From positions 496,001-560,000 of the forward strand of contig NZ_JBGCUS010000001.1 in assembly GCF_041415945.1 (NCBI RefSeq): a stretch of 64,000 nucleotides of DNA. Direction: 5' to 3'. The notes under the pieces were generated by a model, which saw only the letters and a list, made by a program, of their open reading frames with translations, had not been told where the DNA came from and made no database searches. The position numbers and the translations under genes were made by a program. Positions 38,915 through 46,992 of this stretch are shown one piece after another. Position 1 is the first letter of the stretch. Each line of letters begins with the position of its first letter. Source of the stretch: Ancylobacter sp. IITR112 (GTDB lineage Bacteria > Pseudomonadota > Alphaproteobacteria > Rhizobiales > Xanthobacteraceae).

Positions 38915-39015
38915 GCTCCGTCCCTTCGCCGGCATGACCCGGATCAGGTTCAAAGGGTCTGGCGGCTGCCATCTCAGCCCCTTGGCCTTTCGGCCGGCGG
39001 GACACCCCTCGGACA
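38915..39015 (-). ncRNA. TPP riboswitch (THI element)
   Basis: On the minus strand the leader of thiY carries the conserved THI-box elements in order. GGGGTG is near 39010. GGGGCTGAGATGGC follows after a GGCCGAAAGGCC hairpin. Then GACCCTTTGAACCTGATCCG and GGTCATGCCGGCGAAGGGA end near 38920. These form the pyrimidine- and pyrophosphate-sensing arms. The distance to the thiY start (about 85 bases) leaves room for a Shine-Dalgarno-sequestering switch. Confidence 0.96.
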
Positions 39016-39091
39016 TGCGCAGGCTAACAGAGCGGCCGGGCAGGGGCAAATGGGGGCGTTTGGGTCCCGCGCGGCGTCGCCCCCGTGTCCG

Positions 39092-39178
39092 CCCTCATCC
39101 CCGGGCTTGACCCGGGCACCCAGTGACCGGGAGCGCGGTGGAAAGTCTGGGTCCCCGGGTCAAGCCCGGGGATGAGGG
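39092..39178. repeat. Dispersed palindromic repeat, full copy
   Basis: Two 30-odd-base arms reading CCTCATCCCCGGGCTTGACC and onward to CACCCAG, then the inverse starting CTGGGTCCCCGGGTCAAG, flank a spacer of about 23 bases. The same element occurs at 56792-56877, and half of it at 9899-9917. It lies in the gap between the riboswitch and the YcaQ-type gene. Such elements are common in GC-rich alphaproteobacteria; their function is unknown. Confidence 0.85.
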
Positions 39179-39200
39179 AGCGTTTTGGGTCCCGTCCGCC

Positions 39201-40388
39201 CTACTCCCCCCGCCACCCCCCGCCATAGACGATGCGTTCCACCCCGGCGAAGCGGGCGTGGCGGGTGAGCTCAGTGTCGAGCGCGTCGAGCCGCCCTTTG
39301 GTGGCACGCACGCCCGGCTCCAGCCACAGCCGGCGCACATCGAGCGTGCCGGCCTTGCGGTCCGCCTTCATGTCAAGGCGCCCGACCATCCGGTCGCCCT
39401 CCAGGATCGGGAAGACGTAATAGCCATAGACGCGCTTTTCCGCCGGCACGAATACCTCGATGCGGTAGGAGAAGCCGAACAGCCGTTCCGCCCGGGCGCG
39501 GTCGCGCAGCAGCGGGTCGAACGGGCTCAGCACCCGCAGCCGTGACGGCGGGGCGGGCAGCGAGGCGAACAGGGAGGCGCTGCCGGCGAAGGCGTGCGAG
39601 GCGCGGGGCTTGCCGTCTACGCCCTCAAGGAGCACCGGCTCCAACCGGTCGCGGTTCGTCTCCACCCAGGCTTTCGCCTCGGCCGGCGTGACGAGATCCC
39701 AGAAGGCGGCGATCTCGCCATGGGTGGCGAAGCCGAGCCGCTGCAGCGCCGAGGAACACGCCCAGTCGATGAACGCGGCCTCATCGACCTCGGCCTCGCG
39801 GTGGCGGGCGGGGATGACCCGCTCGGTGAGGTCATAGACCTTCTGGAAGCCCTCGCGCCCGGCAATGGCCAGCGCGCCGGTGCGCCAGTGATATTCGAGC
39901 GCGGTCTTTTCCGGGTGCCAGTTCCACCAGCCGCCGGGCGGGCGCTTCTCGGCCTCGAAATGCCGCGCCATCAGCGGGCCTTCGCGGCGCACCCGTTCCA
40001 GCACATGGTCGACATAGGTCTCGAAGCCGTTCTCGTGCCATGAGCGCCAGCGCGCGGCGAGCGTCGCTTTCGCGCGGGCGAAGCGGTGCTTCCAATAGGG
40101 GAAGAAGGCGCTGGGGATGATGGCCGCGTCATGCGTCCAGTGCTCGAACAGCGCATGGTCCTTTTCCAGCAGCGCCGTGAGATGCTCGCGCCTGTAGCTG
40201 GGGTTGCGGGCGAACAGGATGTGGTGATGCGCCCGCTCCACCGTGGCGATGCTGTCCACCTGCACGAAGCCAATCGTCTCGATCAGTTCCAGCAGCCCGG
40301 CCTTGCTCAACGCCCCGCGCGGGCGGCTGAGGCCCTGGGTGGCGAGGAAGACGCGGCGTGCATCGGCATTGGCGAGGCGAATCGTCAT
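39201..40388 (-). CDS. YcaQ/AlkX-type winged-helix DNA glycosylase
   Basis: HTH_42-family protein of about 395 residues, start ATG at 40388 (MTIRLANADARR). The family includes AlkZ and YcaQ (AlkX), which unhook interstrand crosslinks and excise alkylated bases. The catalytic QxD motif of the YcaQ branch is present as Q43-V-D45 in GFVQVDSIATVERAHHHIL. FEHWTHDAAIIP, RVYGYYVFPILEGDRMVGRLDMKADR and LWLEPG are conserved landmarks. It is a stand-alone repair gene, divergent from the unknown gene at 40587. Confidence 0.9.
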   Translation of the reverse strand: MTIRLANADARRVFLATQGLSRPRGALSKAGLLELIETIGFVQVDSIATVERAHHHILFARNPSYRREHLTALLEKDHALFEHWTHDAAIIPSAFFPYWKHRFARAKATLAARWRSWHENGFETYVDHVLERVRREGPLMARHFEAEKRPPGGWWNWHPEKTALEYHWRTGALAIAGREGFQKVYDLTERVIPARHREAEVDEAAFIDWACSSALQRLGFATHGEIAAFWDLVTPAEAKAWVETNRDRLEPVLLEGVDGKPRASHAFAGSASLFASLPAPPSRLRVLSPFDPLLRDRARAERLFGFSYRIEVFVPAEKRVYGYYVFPILEGDRMVGRLDMKADRKAGTLDVRRLWLEPGVRATKGRLDALDTELTRHARFAGVERIVYGGGWRGE

Positions 40389-40586
40389 GGCACCATCATA
40401 GGGCGCGTTTGCGCAGGGCATCAGTTCCTGCCGCCGGCGATGAGCGGACCTCTTCGATGGCGGCGAACCCGCCTCGTCCCGGTGCTACCGCGCCCTCCGA
40501 AACACGCAGATTCCAATTTTCGCAATCTTCCCGACGACACGCATAGGTGGTATCATGATCCAATAATACAACCTTAGGAGGATGAT

Positions 40587-41738
40587 ATGAACAACCAGAA
40601 GATCAGCTATTACCGGGCTCGGCTGGAAGAGACGTTTCCGGAGCAGACGCGGCTTCTCCGTGCCGCGCGCAGCGATGAAGAGCAAATCGAGATCTACGGC
40701 AAGATTGTTGCGGAGGCGCGTAACGATCTGCGAGTGAAGATTGCCGCCATCAACCACCAGATGCGCACGACGAACGTGGAGTCATTGCTTTCCTCGGTCG
40801 GCAATCATCACGATCGCCAGGCGGTTTCGACGGCTTTCGACGCGATGAAATACTTCGCCGAGCTGGAGGACACGTCCGAGACGGCGGTTGTTGCGCTGAA
40901 CCCGGACCTGCTGGCCACGCTTGTCGCCGCCGAGGGCTCCGCAATCGAGGTTCAGGTTCAAAAACTGCTCGATGGCGTCGAGCGTCTGTCGAAAATGACC
41001 GGCAACGACGCGATCCAGACCGCCCTTCAGATCGTCGGATTCAGTTCGGTAGCCATCGGTGCCGTCGCCGGCGCCGTCACCTTCTATCAGCTGATGACCC
41101 TCAGCGGTGCTTTCACCGTTACCTGCACGGTGGCGGGCGTCGTGGCCGCGACGGTTGCCGTGGTGGTTGCCATTGCCGCTTTTATCGTTCTGTCGGTGCT
41201 GATTCCGATCATCTATTTCATGCAGAAGCCGTCGGTGTGCGTGGTGTTTCTCATCAATGAGCTGAACGGCGGACCGGATCTCAAGGGAAACAAGGTCGAC
41301 TTTTCCCAGGAATACAACGTTCACGGAAAGCCCGCCGTCATCACAAGCTCCATTCCGGGCGCCTATATCTCGCCCGTCGGCACCTATGCCTATGGCGGCT
41401 TCTTCCTCACGACAAAAAAGGACAATGCGCTGGTCGGTACGCAGTATGGCTTCAGTCTGACCTGCGAGTACAATTCGACCGGTAAGACCAGCCCGACCAA
41501 GAAAGTGACGTTTGCGTTCGGTGTTGCCTGCCCGCTGGCGTTCGGGAGCAATAATTGTTATTGCGGATTCGAAATAACTGCGGAGCAGGCGGCCAACAGC
41601 ACGGCCTCGGAAGACAAGCTGAGCTACAAGGCCACGAACGCCGATGGACTTAACCTTGCCATCAACTGCAACTCGGGCAGCGGCAGCGTGGCGTATTACA
41701 TTGCCACCATCTCCCTTCCCGGCGCCAGCATAGGTTGA
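40587..41738 (+). CDS. Unrecognised protein with helical N-terminus, hydrophobic hairpin and beta-rich C-terminus
   Basis: 383 residues, no family recognised. Residues 1-140 are charged and helical (ARLEETFPEQTRLLRAARSDEEQ). Residues 145-170 and 173-212 are two long hydrophobic stretches separated by a short turn (LMTLSG). Residues 213-383 look beta-rich with five Cys, including CYC, and the segments EYNVHGKPAVITSSIPG and YAYGGFFLTTKKDNALVGTQYGF. There is no signal peptide. The layout is reminiscent of helical pore-forming toxins that hide a membrane hairpin, but this is inference. The ribosome site TTAGGAGGATGAT is near-perfect. Codon third positions are noticeably less GC-rich than in its neighbours, suggesting acquisition. 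A strong hairpin follows. Confidence 0.75.
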   Translation: MNNQKISYYRARLEETFPEQTRLLRAARSDEEQIEIYGKIVAEARNDLRVKIAAINHQMRTTNVESLLSSVGNHHDRQAVSTAFDAMKYFAELEDTSETAVVALNPDLLATLVAAEGSAIEVQVQKLLDGVERLSKMTGNDAIQTALQIVGFSSVAIGAVAGAVTFYQLMTLSGAFTVTCTVAGVVAATVAVVVAIAAFIVLSVLIPIIYFMQKPSVCVVFLINELNGGPDLKGNKVDFSQEYNVHGKPAVITSSIPGAYISPVGTYAYGGFFLTTKKDNALVGTQYGFSLTCEYNSTGKTSPTKKVTFAFGVACPLAFGSNNCYCGFEITAEQAANSTASEDKLSYKATNADGLNLAINCNSGSGSVAYYIATISLPGASIG

Positions 41739-42066
41739 GCAGCCCGCCAGGGCCCTTGGTCGCCGGTTGCGGCCGATGCCGTCCTGTCCCGGCATCGGCC
41801 GTCGTGACGAGCGCGCCATGGTCCGCCTGCCGAGACGCGCGAGACCGTGAAGCCGCGGCGATTGCGGGAGGCGGGCCGGCGGATTAAAAGACGGGTACTG
41901 CACGCGGAGCGCGGTGCAGGCCGAGAGTGCCGCCCGGCACTGTCGGTGAACCGCGCGCGTGCACGTAAGCGTTAACGTCACTCAACGCGCATGATCGAAC
42001 GGCCTTCGGGGCGTGATCGGCGCGACTTTGTCCTGCCGGCGCATTCCTGGCCGAAGAGGACCTGAG
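41739..42066. other. Intergenic gap with a terminator-like hairpin
   Basis: This 328-base gap follows the unknown gene. It contains a perfect 12-bp stem CGGCCGATGCCG with CGGCATCGGCCG around an 8-base loop at 41770-41801, a likely transcript end without a T-run. The remainder shows only short GC-rich inverted repeats and a GAGGAC ribosome site for the next gene. Confidence 0.6.
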
Positions 42067-42837
42067 ATGAACGTCGCCACCCCTGTTTTCCCCGCCGCCC
42101 CCACGCTGAACCGCCTGCGCTTCGAACCGAAGCGGCGCCGCCTCACCGTGCTCTCCACCGAGCGTGTCACGCCCTCCATGCTGCGCCTCGTGCTCGGCGG
42201 CGACGATCTCGCCGATTTCGTCAGTGACGCGCCGGACGACCATGTGAAACTCGCCATCACCCTGCCGGACGGGACGGAGGAACGGCGCGACTACACGCCC
42301 CGGCGCTTCGATGCGGCGCGGCGCGAGCTCACCCTCGACTTCGCGCTGCATGAAGCCGGCCCCGCCACGCTGTGGGCGCTGAAGGCGCGGCCGGGCGACC
42401 GGCTCGACGTGCTCGGGCCGCGCGGCTCCGCCGTGGTCGAGGGCGCCTCGGTGGCGCACTGGTTGCTGATCGGCGACGAGACGGCACTGCCCGCCATTGG
42501 CCGGCGGATCGAGGAGGCGGAAGCGGGCGCGCGCCTCACCAGCCTTGTCGCGGTGACGGGCGCCGCCGAGGAACAGCGTTTCGCCACGGCGGCGAGGCTC
42601 GATGCGCGCTGGATCCATCGCCCCGCCACCGCGCTGACCGAGGCCGCGCCGTTCATCGCCGCGCTGGAGACGATGGAGCTGGCGCCGGCCACCTTTGTCT
42701 GGGTCGCGGCCGAGGCCGCGGTGGCGCGGGCGGTGCGGGCCTATCTCACCGAGCGGCGCGGCGTGCCGATCGGCTGGATCAAGGCCGCCGGCTACTGGGT
42801 GCTGGGCCAGGCCGACGCGCATGAGAAGATGGGGTGA
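42067..42837 (+). CDS. Siderophore-interacting protein (FAD/NADPH ferric-siderophore reductase)
   Basis: SIP/ViuB-family ferric reductase of 256 residues that releases iron from siderophores in the cytoplasm. The FAD-binding RRDYTPRRFD motif, GPATLWALKARPGDRLDVLGPRG, the NADPH region LIGDETALPAIGRRIE, and the family-specific C-terminal KAAGYWVLGQADAHEKM are present. The ATG at 42067 is preferred over an upstream in-frame ATG at 42013 because a GAAGAGGAC ribosome site precedes it. No siderophore receptor or biosynthesis genes are nearby. Its 3' end faces the thiX-like gene. Confidence 0.92.
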   Translation: MNVATPVFPAAPTLNRLRFEPKRRRLTVLSTERVTPSMLRLVLGGDDLADFVSDAPDDHVKLAITLPDGTEERRDYTPRRFDAARRELTLDFALHEAGPATLWALKARPGDRLDVLGPRGSAVVEGASVAHWLLIGDETALPAIGRRIEEAEAGARLTSLVAVTGAAEEQRFATAARLDARWIHRPATALTEAAPFIAALETMELAPATFVWVAAEAAVARAVRAYLTERRGVPIGWIKAAGYWVLGQADAHEKMG

Positions 42838-42862
42838 GGCCGAAGATGGGTGAGGCGCCCGC

Positions 42863-43627
42863 TCAGGCGGGCGCGTTCGCTCCGGTGGTCTCCGGCGCCC
42901 AGGGCAGCAGCCGTGTCAGCCCGCGATCGACCAGCGTGAACAGGATCAGCGCCATGGCGAGCAGCACGGCGAGGGCGGCGAACACCATGTCGGTCTGCAT
43001 GCGGGCATTGGAATAGATCATGAGATAGCCGAGCCCCGCCGAGGCGCCGACCCATTCGCCCACCACCGCGCCGATGGGCGCGACGGCGGTGGCGACCTTC
43101 AGCCCGGAGGCCAGCGCCGGCAGCGCGGCGGGAATGCGGATGAAGCGCAGCGTCTTGTACGTGCCGGCGCCGCTGAGCCGGGCTAGATCGACCAGCCCCG
43201 CCTCGGTGCGGGCCAGCCCGTCATGAAAGGCCGAGGCGACGGGGAAGAAGATGATGAGGCTCGCCATCACGATCTTGGAGGCAAGGCCGAAGCCGAACCA
43301 GATGACCAGCAGCGGGGCGATGGCGAAGACCGGCAGCGCCTGCGCCACCAACAGCACCGGGCGCATGGCGCGGCGGGCGAGCGGCGAGGCGGCCATGGCG
43401 AGCGCGCAGGCGATGCCGAGCAGCGAGCCGCAGACAAGCCCGAGCAGCATCTCGCCCAGGGTGATGCCCGCATTATGGGCGAGGATGCCGGCATTGTCCC
43501 ACGCCGTCACACCAATGCGCAGCGGGCCGGGCAGGATATAGGCCGGCACGGCGAGAAGACGCACCGCGCCTTCCCACAGGCCGAGCAGAACGAGAGTGAC
43601 GGCAAGCGCGCGCCCGATGGCGGCCAT
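42863..43627 (-). CDS. ABC transporter permease, ThiX-like
   Basis: 254-residue permease of the SsuC/TauC/ThiX family with about six helices. The EAA loop is ARLSGAGTYKTLRFIRIPAALPALASGLKVA, followed by the typical APIGAVVGEWVGASAGLGYLM. The closest functional relatives are the thiamin-precursor permease ThiX and alkylsulfonate permeases. Because a TPP-controlled ThiY binding protein lies 4 kb away, ThiX is the preferred assignment, but no thiamin signal is visible in front of this gene. Confidence 0.8.
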   Translation of the reverse strand: MAAIGRALAVTLVLLGLWEGAVRLLAVPAYILPGPLRIGVTAWDNAGILAHNAGITLGEMLLGLVCGSLLGIACALAMAASPLARRAMRPVLLVAQALPVFAIAPLLVIWFGFGLASKIVMASLIIFFPVASAFHDGLARTEAGLVDLARLSGAGTYKTLRFIRIPAALPALASGLKVATAVAPIGAVVGEWVGASAGLGYLMIYSNARMQTDMVFAALAVLLAMALILFTLVDRGLTRLLPWAPETTGANAPA

Positions 43628-43735
43628 GAGGCAAATTCCTGCATTCGTTGCAGCCCTTATAGCCGCCGGCCGGCAAATGCGCGACGTTTGCGCTCGCGGC
43701 CTCGCGCATAAGCAGGGCGGGCCGGCGCGGAAAGA

Positions 43736-43751
43736 CTTGACGGCCGTCAAG
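43736..43751. promoter_or_regulatory. FNR/FixK-type palindrome upstream of the universal stress protein
   Basis: CTTGACGGCCGTCAAG is a perfect 16-bp palindrome containing TTGA-N6-TCAA, the half-site pattern of FNR/FixK regulators. Its centre lies about 65 bases before the universal stress protein start. Universal stress protein genes are frequent FNR/FixK targets under oxygen limitation. Confidence 0.6.
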
Positions 43752-43808
43752 GCGGCGACACTTCTTTGGGTGCAAAAAAGTCTTCATTGAAAGCGTGGAG
43801 GAAAGCAG

Positions 43809-44654
43809 ATGATCAAGGATATTCTCGTCAGCCTGCGGGTGGCCGACGTTGGGGAAGATGTCGCCGGTGATTATGCGGTGTCGGCCGCCGCCGCGCTCGA
43901 TGCCCATCTGACGGGCGTTGCCGTGAGCTACGAGATCGACGTGCCGCCGGTCTATACCGAAGCTTTCTCCACCGATTTCATCGAAGCACAGCGGGCGGAA
44001 GCCCAGCGCTTGGCGCGCACCTCCGTGGAACGCTTCGGAGAGGCGGCGCGCTCGCTCGGCCTCACCGGCGAGGTCCGGCTGGTCGATGGCACGCCCGGCG
44101 GCGCCGCCGAGCAGATCGGCGTCCTGGCCCGGCTCTATGACCTCACCATCGTCAACCAGGCCGATCCGGACAAACTCGGTCCGGAGGATGTTGTGACCGA
44201 AGCGGTGCTGTTCGATTCCGGCCGGCCGGTGCTGGTGGTGCCGCGCAAGCAGCAGAAGCCGTTCTCGGCCAAGCGCATCATGGTCGCCTGGGACGGTAGC
44301 CGCACCTCGGCCCGCGCGGTGGCGGAGGCGCGGGCGTTGCTCCGCCATGCCCATCTCGTCGAGGCGGTGGTGGTCGAGACCGGCAAGCCGCTGCGCAAGA
44401 AGGGCGTCGACCTGCCTGGCGCCGACCTCGCCCGCCATCTGGCGCGGCATGAGAAGACGGTGGAACTGCGCACGCTGGTGCCGAGCGGGGATGAGAGCAT
44501 CGCCGACGTGCTGCTGAAGGAAGTGGCGGCGCGCGACATCGACATCGTGGTCATGGGTGGCTACGGCCATTCGCGGCTGCGCGAATTCGTGCTCGGCGGC
44601 GTGACCCGCGACATGCTGGAACGGATGACGGTGCCGCTGTTCCTCGCCCATTGA
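43809..44654 (+). CDS. Tandem-domain universal stress protein
   Basis: 281-residue protein of two UspA domains. The first (about 1-145) begins MIKDILVSLRVADVGEDVA and lacks an obvious ATP motif. The second (about 150-281) begins KRIMVAWDGSRTSARAVAEA and ends GGYGHSRLREFVLGGVTRDMLERMTVPLF, where G-x2-G-x9-G(S/T) marks a nucleotide-binding domain. Cytoplasmic; a stress or energy-limitation role is expected. An FNR/FixK-like box lies upstream and a terminator downstream, so it is a single-gene unit divergent from the permease gene. Confidence 0.9.
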   Translation: MIKDILVSLRVADVGEDVAGDYAVSAAAALDAHLTGVAVSYEIDVPPVYTEAFSTDFIEAQRAEAQRLARTSVERFGEAARSLGLTGEVRLVDGTPGGAAEQIGVLARLYDLTIVNQADPDKLGPEDVVTEAVLFDSGRPVLVVPRKQQKPFSAKRIMVAWDGSRTSARAVAEARALLRHAHLVEAVVVETGKPLRKKGVDLPGADLARHLARHEKTVELRTLVPSGDESIADVLLKEVAARDIDIVVMGGYGHSRLREFVLGGVTRDMLERMTVPLFLAH

Positions 44655-44679
44655 GCGCCGGAGCGCGCCCACGACAGAC

Positions 44680-44705
44680 GGCCCGGCGCGCTGCGCCGGG
44701 CCTTT
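44680..44705 (+). terminator. Rho-independent terminator after the universal stress protein gene
   Basis: GGCCCGGCGC (44680-44689) pairs perfectly with GCGCCGGGCC (44693-44702) over a GCT loop and is followed by TTT. It lies 25 bases past the stop. Confidence 0.75.
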
Positions 44706-44871
44706 GCGTCGGCGCCGGCCGGGGTCGCAGCGCCGCGCCCGCTTCCGCCTGCCGCAAGGTTGCCGTCAGGCGGGGGTGGCAATCTAACCTTAAGATGTCG
44801 CGGGGCAGGTCTACCCTACGACCCTACCCCTGAAGGGGTGGGACGACGACACGCAACCCGAAGGGAAGACG

Positions 44872-45972
44872 ATGAAAAAGCTCCTCGCCACCACACTGGC
44901 ACTGCTCGCCACCGTCAACATGTCGCTGGCCTGCACGGCGGTGGATCTGAAAGCCAAGGATGGCAGCGTCATCGCCGGACGGACCATGGAATGGGCCTTT
45001 GACATGCAGTGGCAACTGGTCAGCCAGCCCAAGGGCACAGAGCTGAGTCTGGTCGCCCCCGCCGCGCTCGGCCTGCCGGCGCAGAAGGTCACGACGAAAT
45101 ATGCCGTCGTGGGGGTGAATGCCGGCATCATTCCCGGCGGGGCGCTACTCGACGGGCAGAACGCCGAGGGCCTCTCGATGAGCGCCAATTTCCTGCCGGG
45201 CTTCACCCAATACCAGACGGTGACCAAGGACGACAAACACTACCAGTCCGTGCTGACCTTCGGCGCCTGGGCGCTGGGCAGCTTCGCCACCGTGGCGGAA
45301 CTGCGCGCCGCGCTGCCGACCATGAAGGTGTGGGCGGATGATTCCCTGCCCACCGGCCCGACGCCGGCGACGCTGCATTTCATCTTCCTCGACCGGTCGG
45401 GTGCCGGCATCGTGGTCGAATATGTCGATGGCCAGGTGCAGATCCACGACAATGCGGCGCATGTGCTGACCAATGCACCGACCTATGACTGGCACCTCAA
45501 CAATGTGCGCAACTATCTCAGCCTGAGCACGGTGGGCGTGCCGAGCCGCGAGGTGGCGGAGGTCAATGTGACCGAACTCGGCCAGGGCGGCGGCATGCTG
45601 GGCCTGCCGGGCGACTACACTCCGCCCTCGCGTTTCGTCCGCGCCACGGTGCTGCGCCACAATGTCACCGAGCCGAAGGACGCGGTCGAGGCGACGCAGG
45701 CCGTCGGCCACATCCTCAACAATGTCGATATCCCGCTTGGCATCGCCCAGTTTCACCAGAAGGACGGCACGCTGGGCTCCGACTACACCCAGTGGATCGT
45801 CATCAAGGACCTGACCAACAACACGCTGCGGATCGCCGATTACGACAACCGGCTGAACTACCTTGCCATCGACCTCGCGCCGCTGTTCGCGCAGGAAAAG
45901 CCGGCGGCGCGGCTGGTGACCGAATTGCCCTATCCCGCGCCCCGTGCCGGCGCCGAGGTGCTGGCGCCCTGA
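44872..45972 (+). CDS. Choloylglycine hydrolase/penicillin acylase family (C59) Ntn hydrolase
   Basis: Exported Ntn hydrolase of 366 residues. A signal peptide ends at SLA, exposing C21 as the new N-terminal nucleophile in CTAVDLKAKDG, the key feature of C59 enzymes (bile salt hydrolase, penicillin V acylase). The conserved Arg is R37 in GRTMEW; at the usual Asp position there is E40. Conserved Asn residues lie in VGVNAGIIPGG and HVLTNAPTYDWHLNN. Periplasmic amide hydrolysis is expected; the substrate may be an acyl-homoserine lactone or penicillin V-like amide as in other Gram-negative members, which is inference. The start follows CGAAGGGAAGACG. Confidence 0.9.
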   Translation: MKKLLATTLALLATVNMSLACTAVDLKAKDGSVIAGRTMEWAFDMQWQLVSQPKGTELSLVAPAALGLPAQKVTTKYAVVGVNAGIIPGGALLDGQNAEGLSMSANFLPGFTQYQTVTKDDKHYQSVLTFGAWALGSFATVAELRAALPTMKVWADDSLPTGPTPATLHFIFLDRSGAGIVVEYVDGQVQIHDNAAHVLTNAPTYDWHLNNVRNYLSLSTVGVPSREVAEVNVTELGQGGGMLGLPGDYTPPSRFVRATVLRHNVTEPKDAVEATQAVGHILNNVDIPLGIAQFHQKDGTLGSDYTQWIVIKDLTNNTLRIADYDNRLNYLAIDLAPLFAQEKPAARLVTELPYPAPRAGAEVLAP

Positions 45973-45995
45973 GTACAGGCCGGCCCGTCCTCTGG

Positions 45996-46039
45996 CGGGC
46001 TGGCCGCCGGCCTGCCTCGCGGGCTGGCCGCCGGCTTGC
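45996..46039. repeat. Two-copy 24-bp tandem repeat
   Basis: CGGGCTGGCCGCCGGCCTGC at 45996 recurs at 46020 with one change (CTTGC). It lies just after the Ntn-hydrolase stop; GGCCGCCGGC-type words within each unit can fold back. Confidence 0.6.
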
Positions 46040-46073
46040 ATGGCCGGTGGCCCCCAGCGAGGAGGCCGTGCCG

Positions 46074-46277
46074 ATGACATTGATCTCCCCCCCGACGCTG
46101 ATGCGCCCCATCCCCGCATCCCCGCCCCTGACCCATGAACGGGTGCGCGCCGCCGAGGCGTTCGCCCTCGCCTATGCCCGCAAAAGGGGCGGGCGGGTGC
46201 GCGTGCGCCCGGATGTGTGGCTCGAACTGCGCGCGGCCGGCGCCGACATGTCGCTCTATATCTGCGACACGCGCTGA
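46074..46277 (+). CDS. Small hypothetical protein
   Basis: 67-residue basic protein starting MTLISPPTLMRPIPA, with a strong GCGAGGAGG ribosome site nine bases before the ATG at 46074. The middle is a helix-like THERVRAAEAFALAYARKRGG, followed by RVRVRPDVWLELRAAGADMSLYICDTR. No family is recognised. It is convergent with the gene at 46299. A reading frame continues upstream into the Ntn-hydrolase gene, so the ribosome site decides the start. Confidence 0.5.
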   Translation: MTLISPPTLMRPIPASPPLTHERVRAAEAFALAYARKRGGRVRVRPDVWLELRAAGADMSLYICDTR

Positions 46278-46298
46278 GCGCCTCCTCGCGCCCCGGTT

Positions 46299-46661
46299 TC
46301 AGAGGCCAAGCGCGGCCTTGAACTCGTCCGGCAGCATCACATTCGCCGGGGCGCCGGCGAACATCGGCGCTATGTCCGCCGGCGTGTAGCCGGCAAGGCC
46401 GCAGCCGATCGGGGTGAGCTGGAAGCTGAGGTCGGGCCGCGCGGCGGCGAAGGTCAGGAAGCGGCGGACATATTTCCGTATCTCGGCGAGCGGCAGGGTC
46501 TCGATGTCCCAGTCCTTGGTGGGGATGGCGAAGGCGGTGCCGGTGAGGCCGAAGCCAACGCCCCATTCCGCGCCCCTATTGTCATGCGCCCAGCGCGCCG
46601 CCCCGCCCGCATGCAGGCCGGCGAGGTTGGAGCCGAAGACGAAGACCGGGTTGCGTGTCAT
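46299..46661 (-). CDS. A1S_2505-like phage-associated/macro-like protein
   Basis: 120-residue protein starting MTRNPVFVFGSNLAGLHAGGAARWA. FGSNLAG, GLTGTAFAIPTKDWDIETLPL and FQLTPIGCGLAGY followed by DIAPMF make the pattern of the A1S_2505 family. That family is found in phages and bacteria and is thought to be a compact relative of macrodomain-type nucleotide-binding proteins. Function is unknown. No other phage gene is nearby apart from a tRNA gene next door. The ATG at 46661 is chosen because upstream extension would run toward the tRNA. Confidence 0.78.
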   Translation of the reverse strand: MTRNPVFVFGSNLAGLHAGGAARWAHDNRGAEWGVGFGLTGTAFAIPTKDWDIETLPLAEIRKYVRRFLTFAAARPDLSFQLTPIGCGLAGYTPADIAPMFAGAPANVMLPDEFKAALGL

Positions 46662-46733
46662 GCCGCATCTTCTCCCACGCTTGTGCGAGGAAGGGAAACT
46701 CGCCGTCAAGGAAAGCGGGAAGCCACGTGATTC

Positions 46734-46810
46734 TGGTACAGCTGGGTGGGCTCGAACCACCGACCTCCGGTTCCACAGACCGGCGCTCTAACCAACTGAG
46801 CTACAGCTGC
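46734..46810 (-). tRNA. tRNA-His (GTG)
   Basis: A 77-base cloverleaf including encoded CCA. Acceptor stem GCAGCTG pairs with CAGCTGT (first pair G-U), the D-arm has GCTCAGTTGGTTAGAGC, the anticodon loop CTGTGGA gives anticodon GTG, and the T-arm is GGTGGTTCGAGCCCACC. The discriminator is A73, and the base before position 1 is C. The usual G-1:C73 identity pair is therefore absent, as in some alphaproteobacteria such as Caulobacter. Confidence 0.95.
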
Positions 46811-46992
46811 GTGCCAGAACGGCGCGGAACCTACTTTGGTGGCCGGCGCTTTGCAAGACCGCCGCGCAAGCTTCCGCATGTCCCGTGGACAACCCCGCGC
46901 CCCGCCGCGACGGCCTCCGCGCGGGCGGCGGCGGCGGATGGCACGGTTCCTGTATCGTCCGCACCAATGTCACGACTCCGGGGAGACCGCGC

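Noticed and set aside
46299..46810. Prophage or integrative element at the tRNA-His
   Set aside because: Only one phage-associated-type gene lies next to the tRNA; no integrase, direct repeat of the tRNA 3' end or other phage gene is present.
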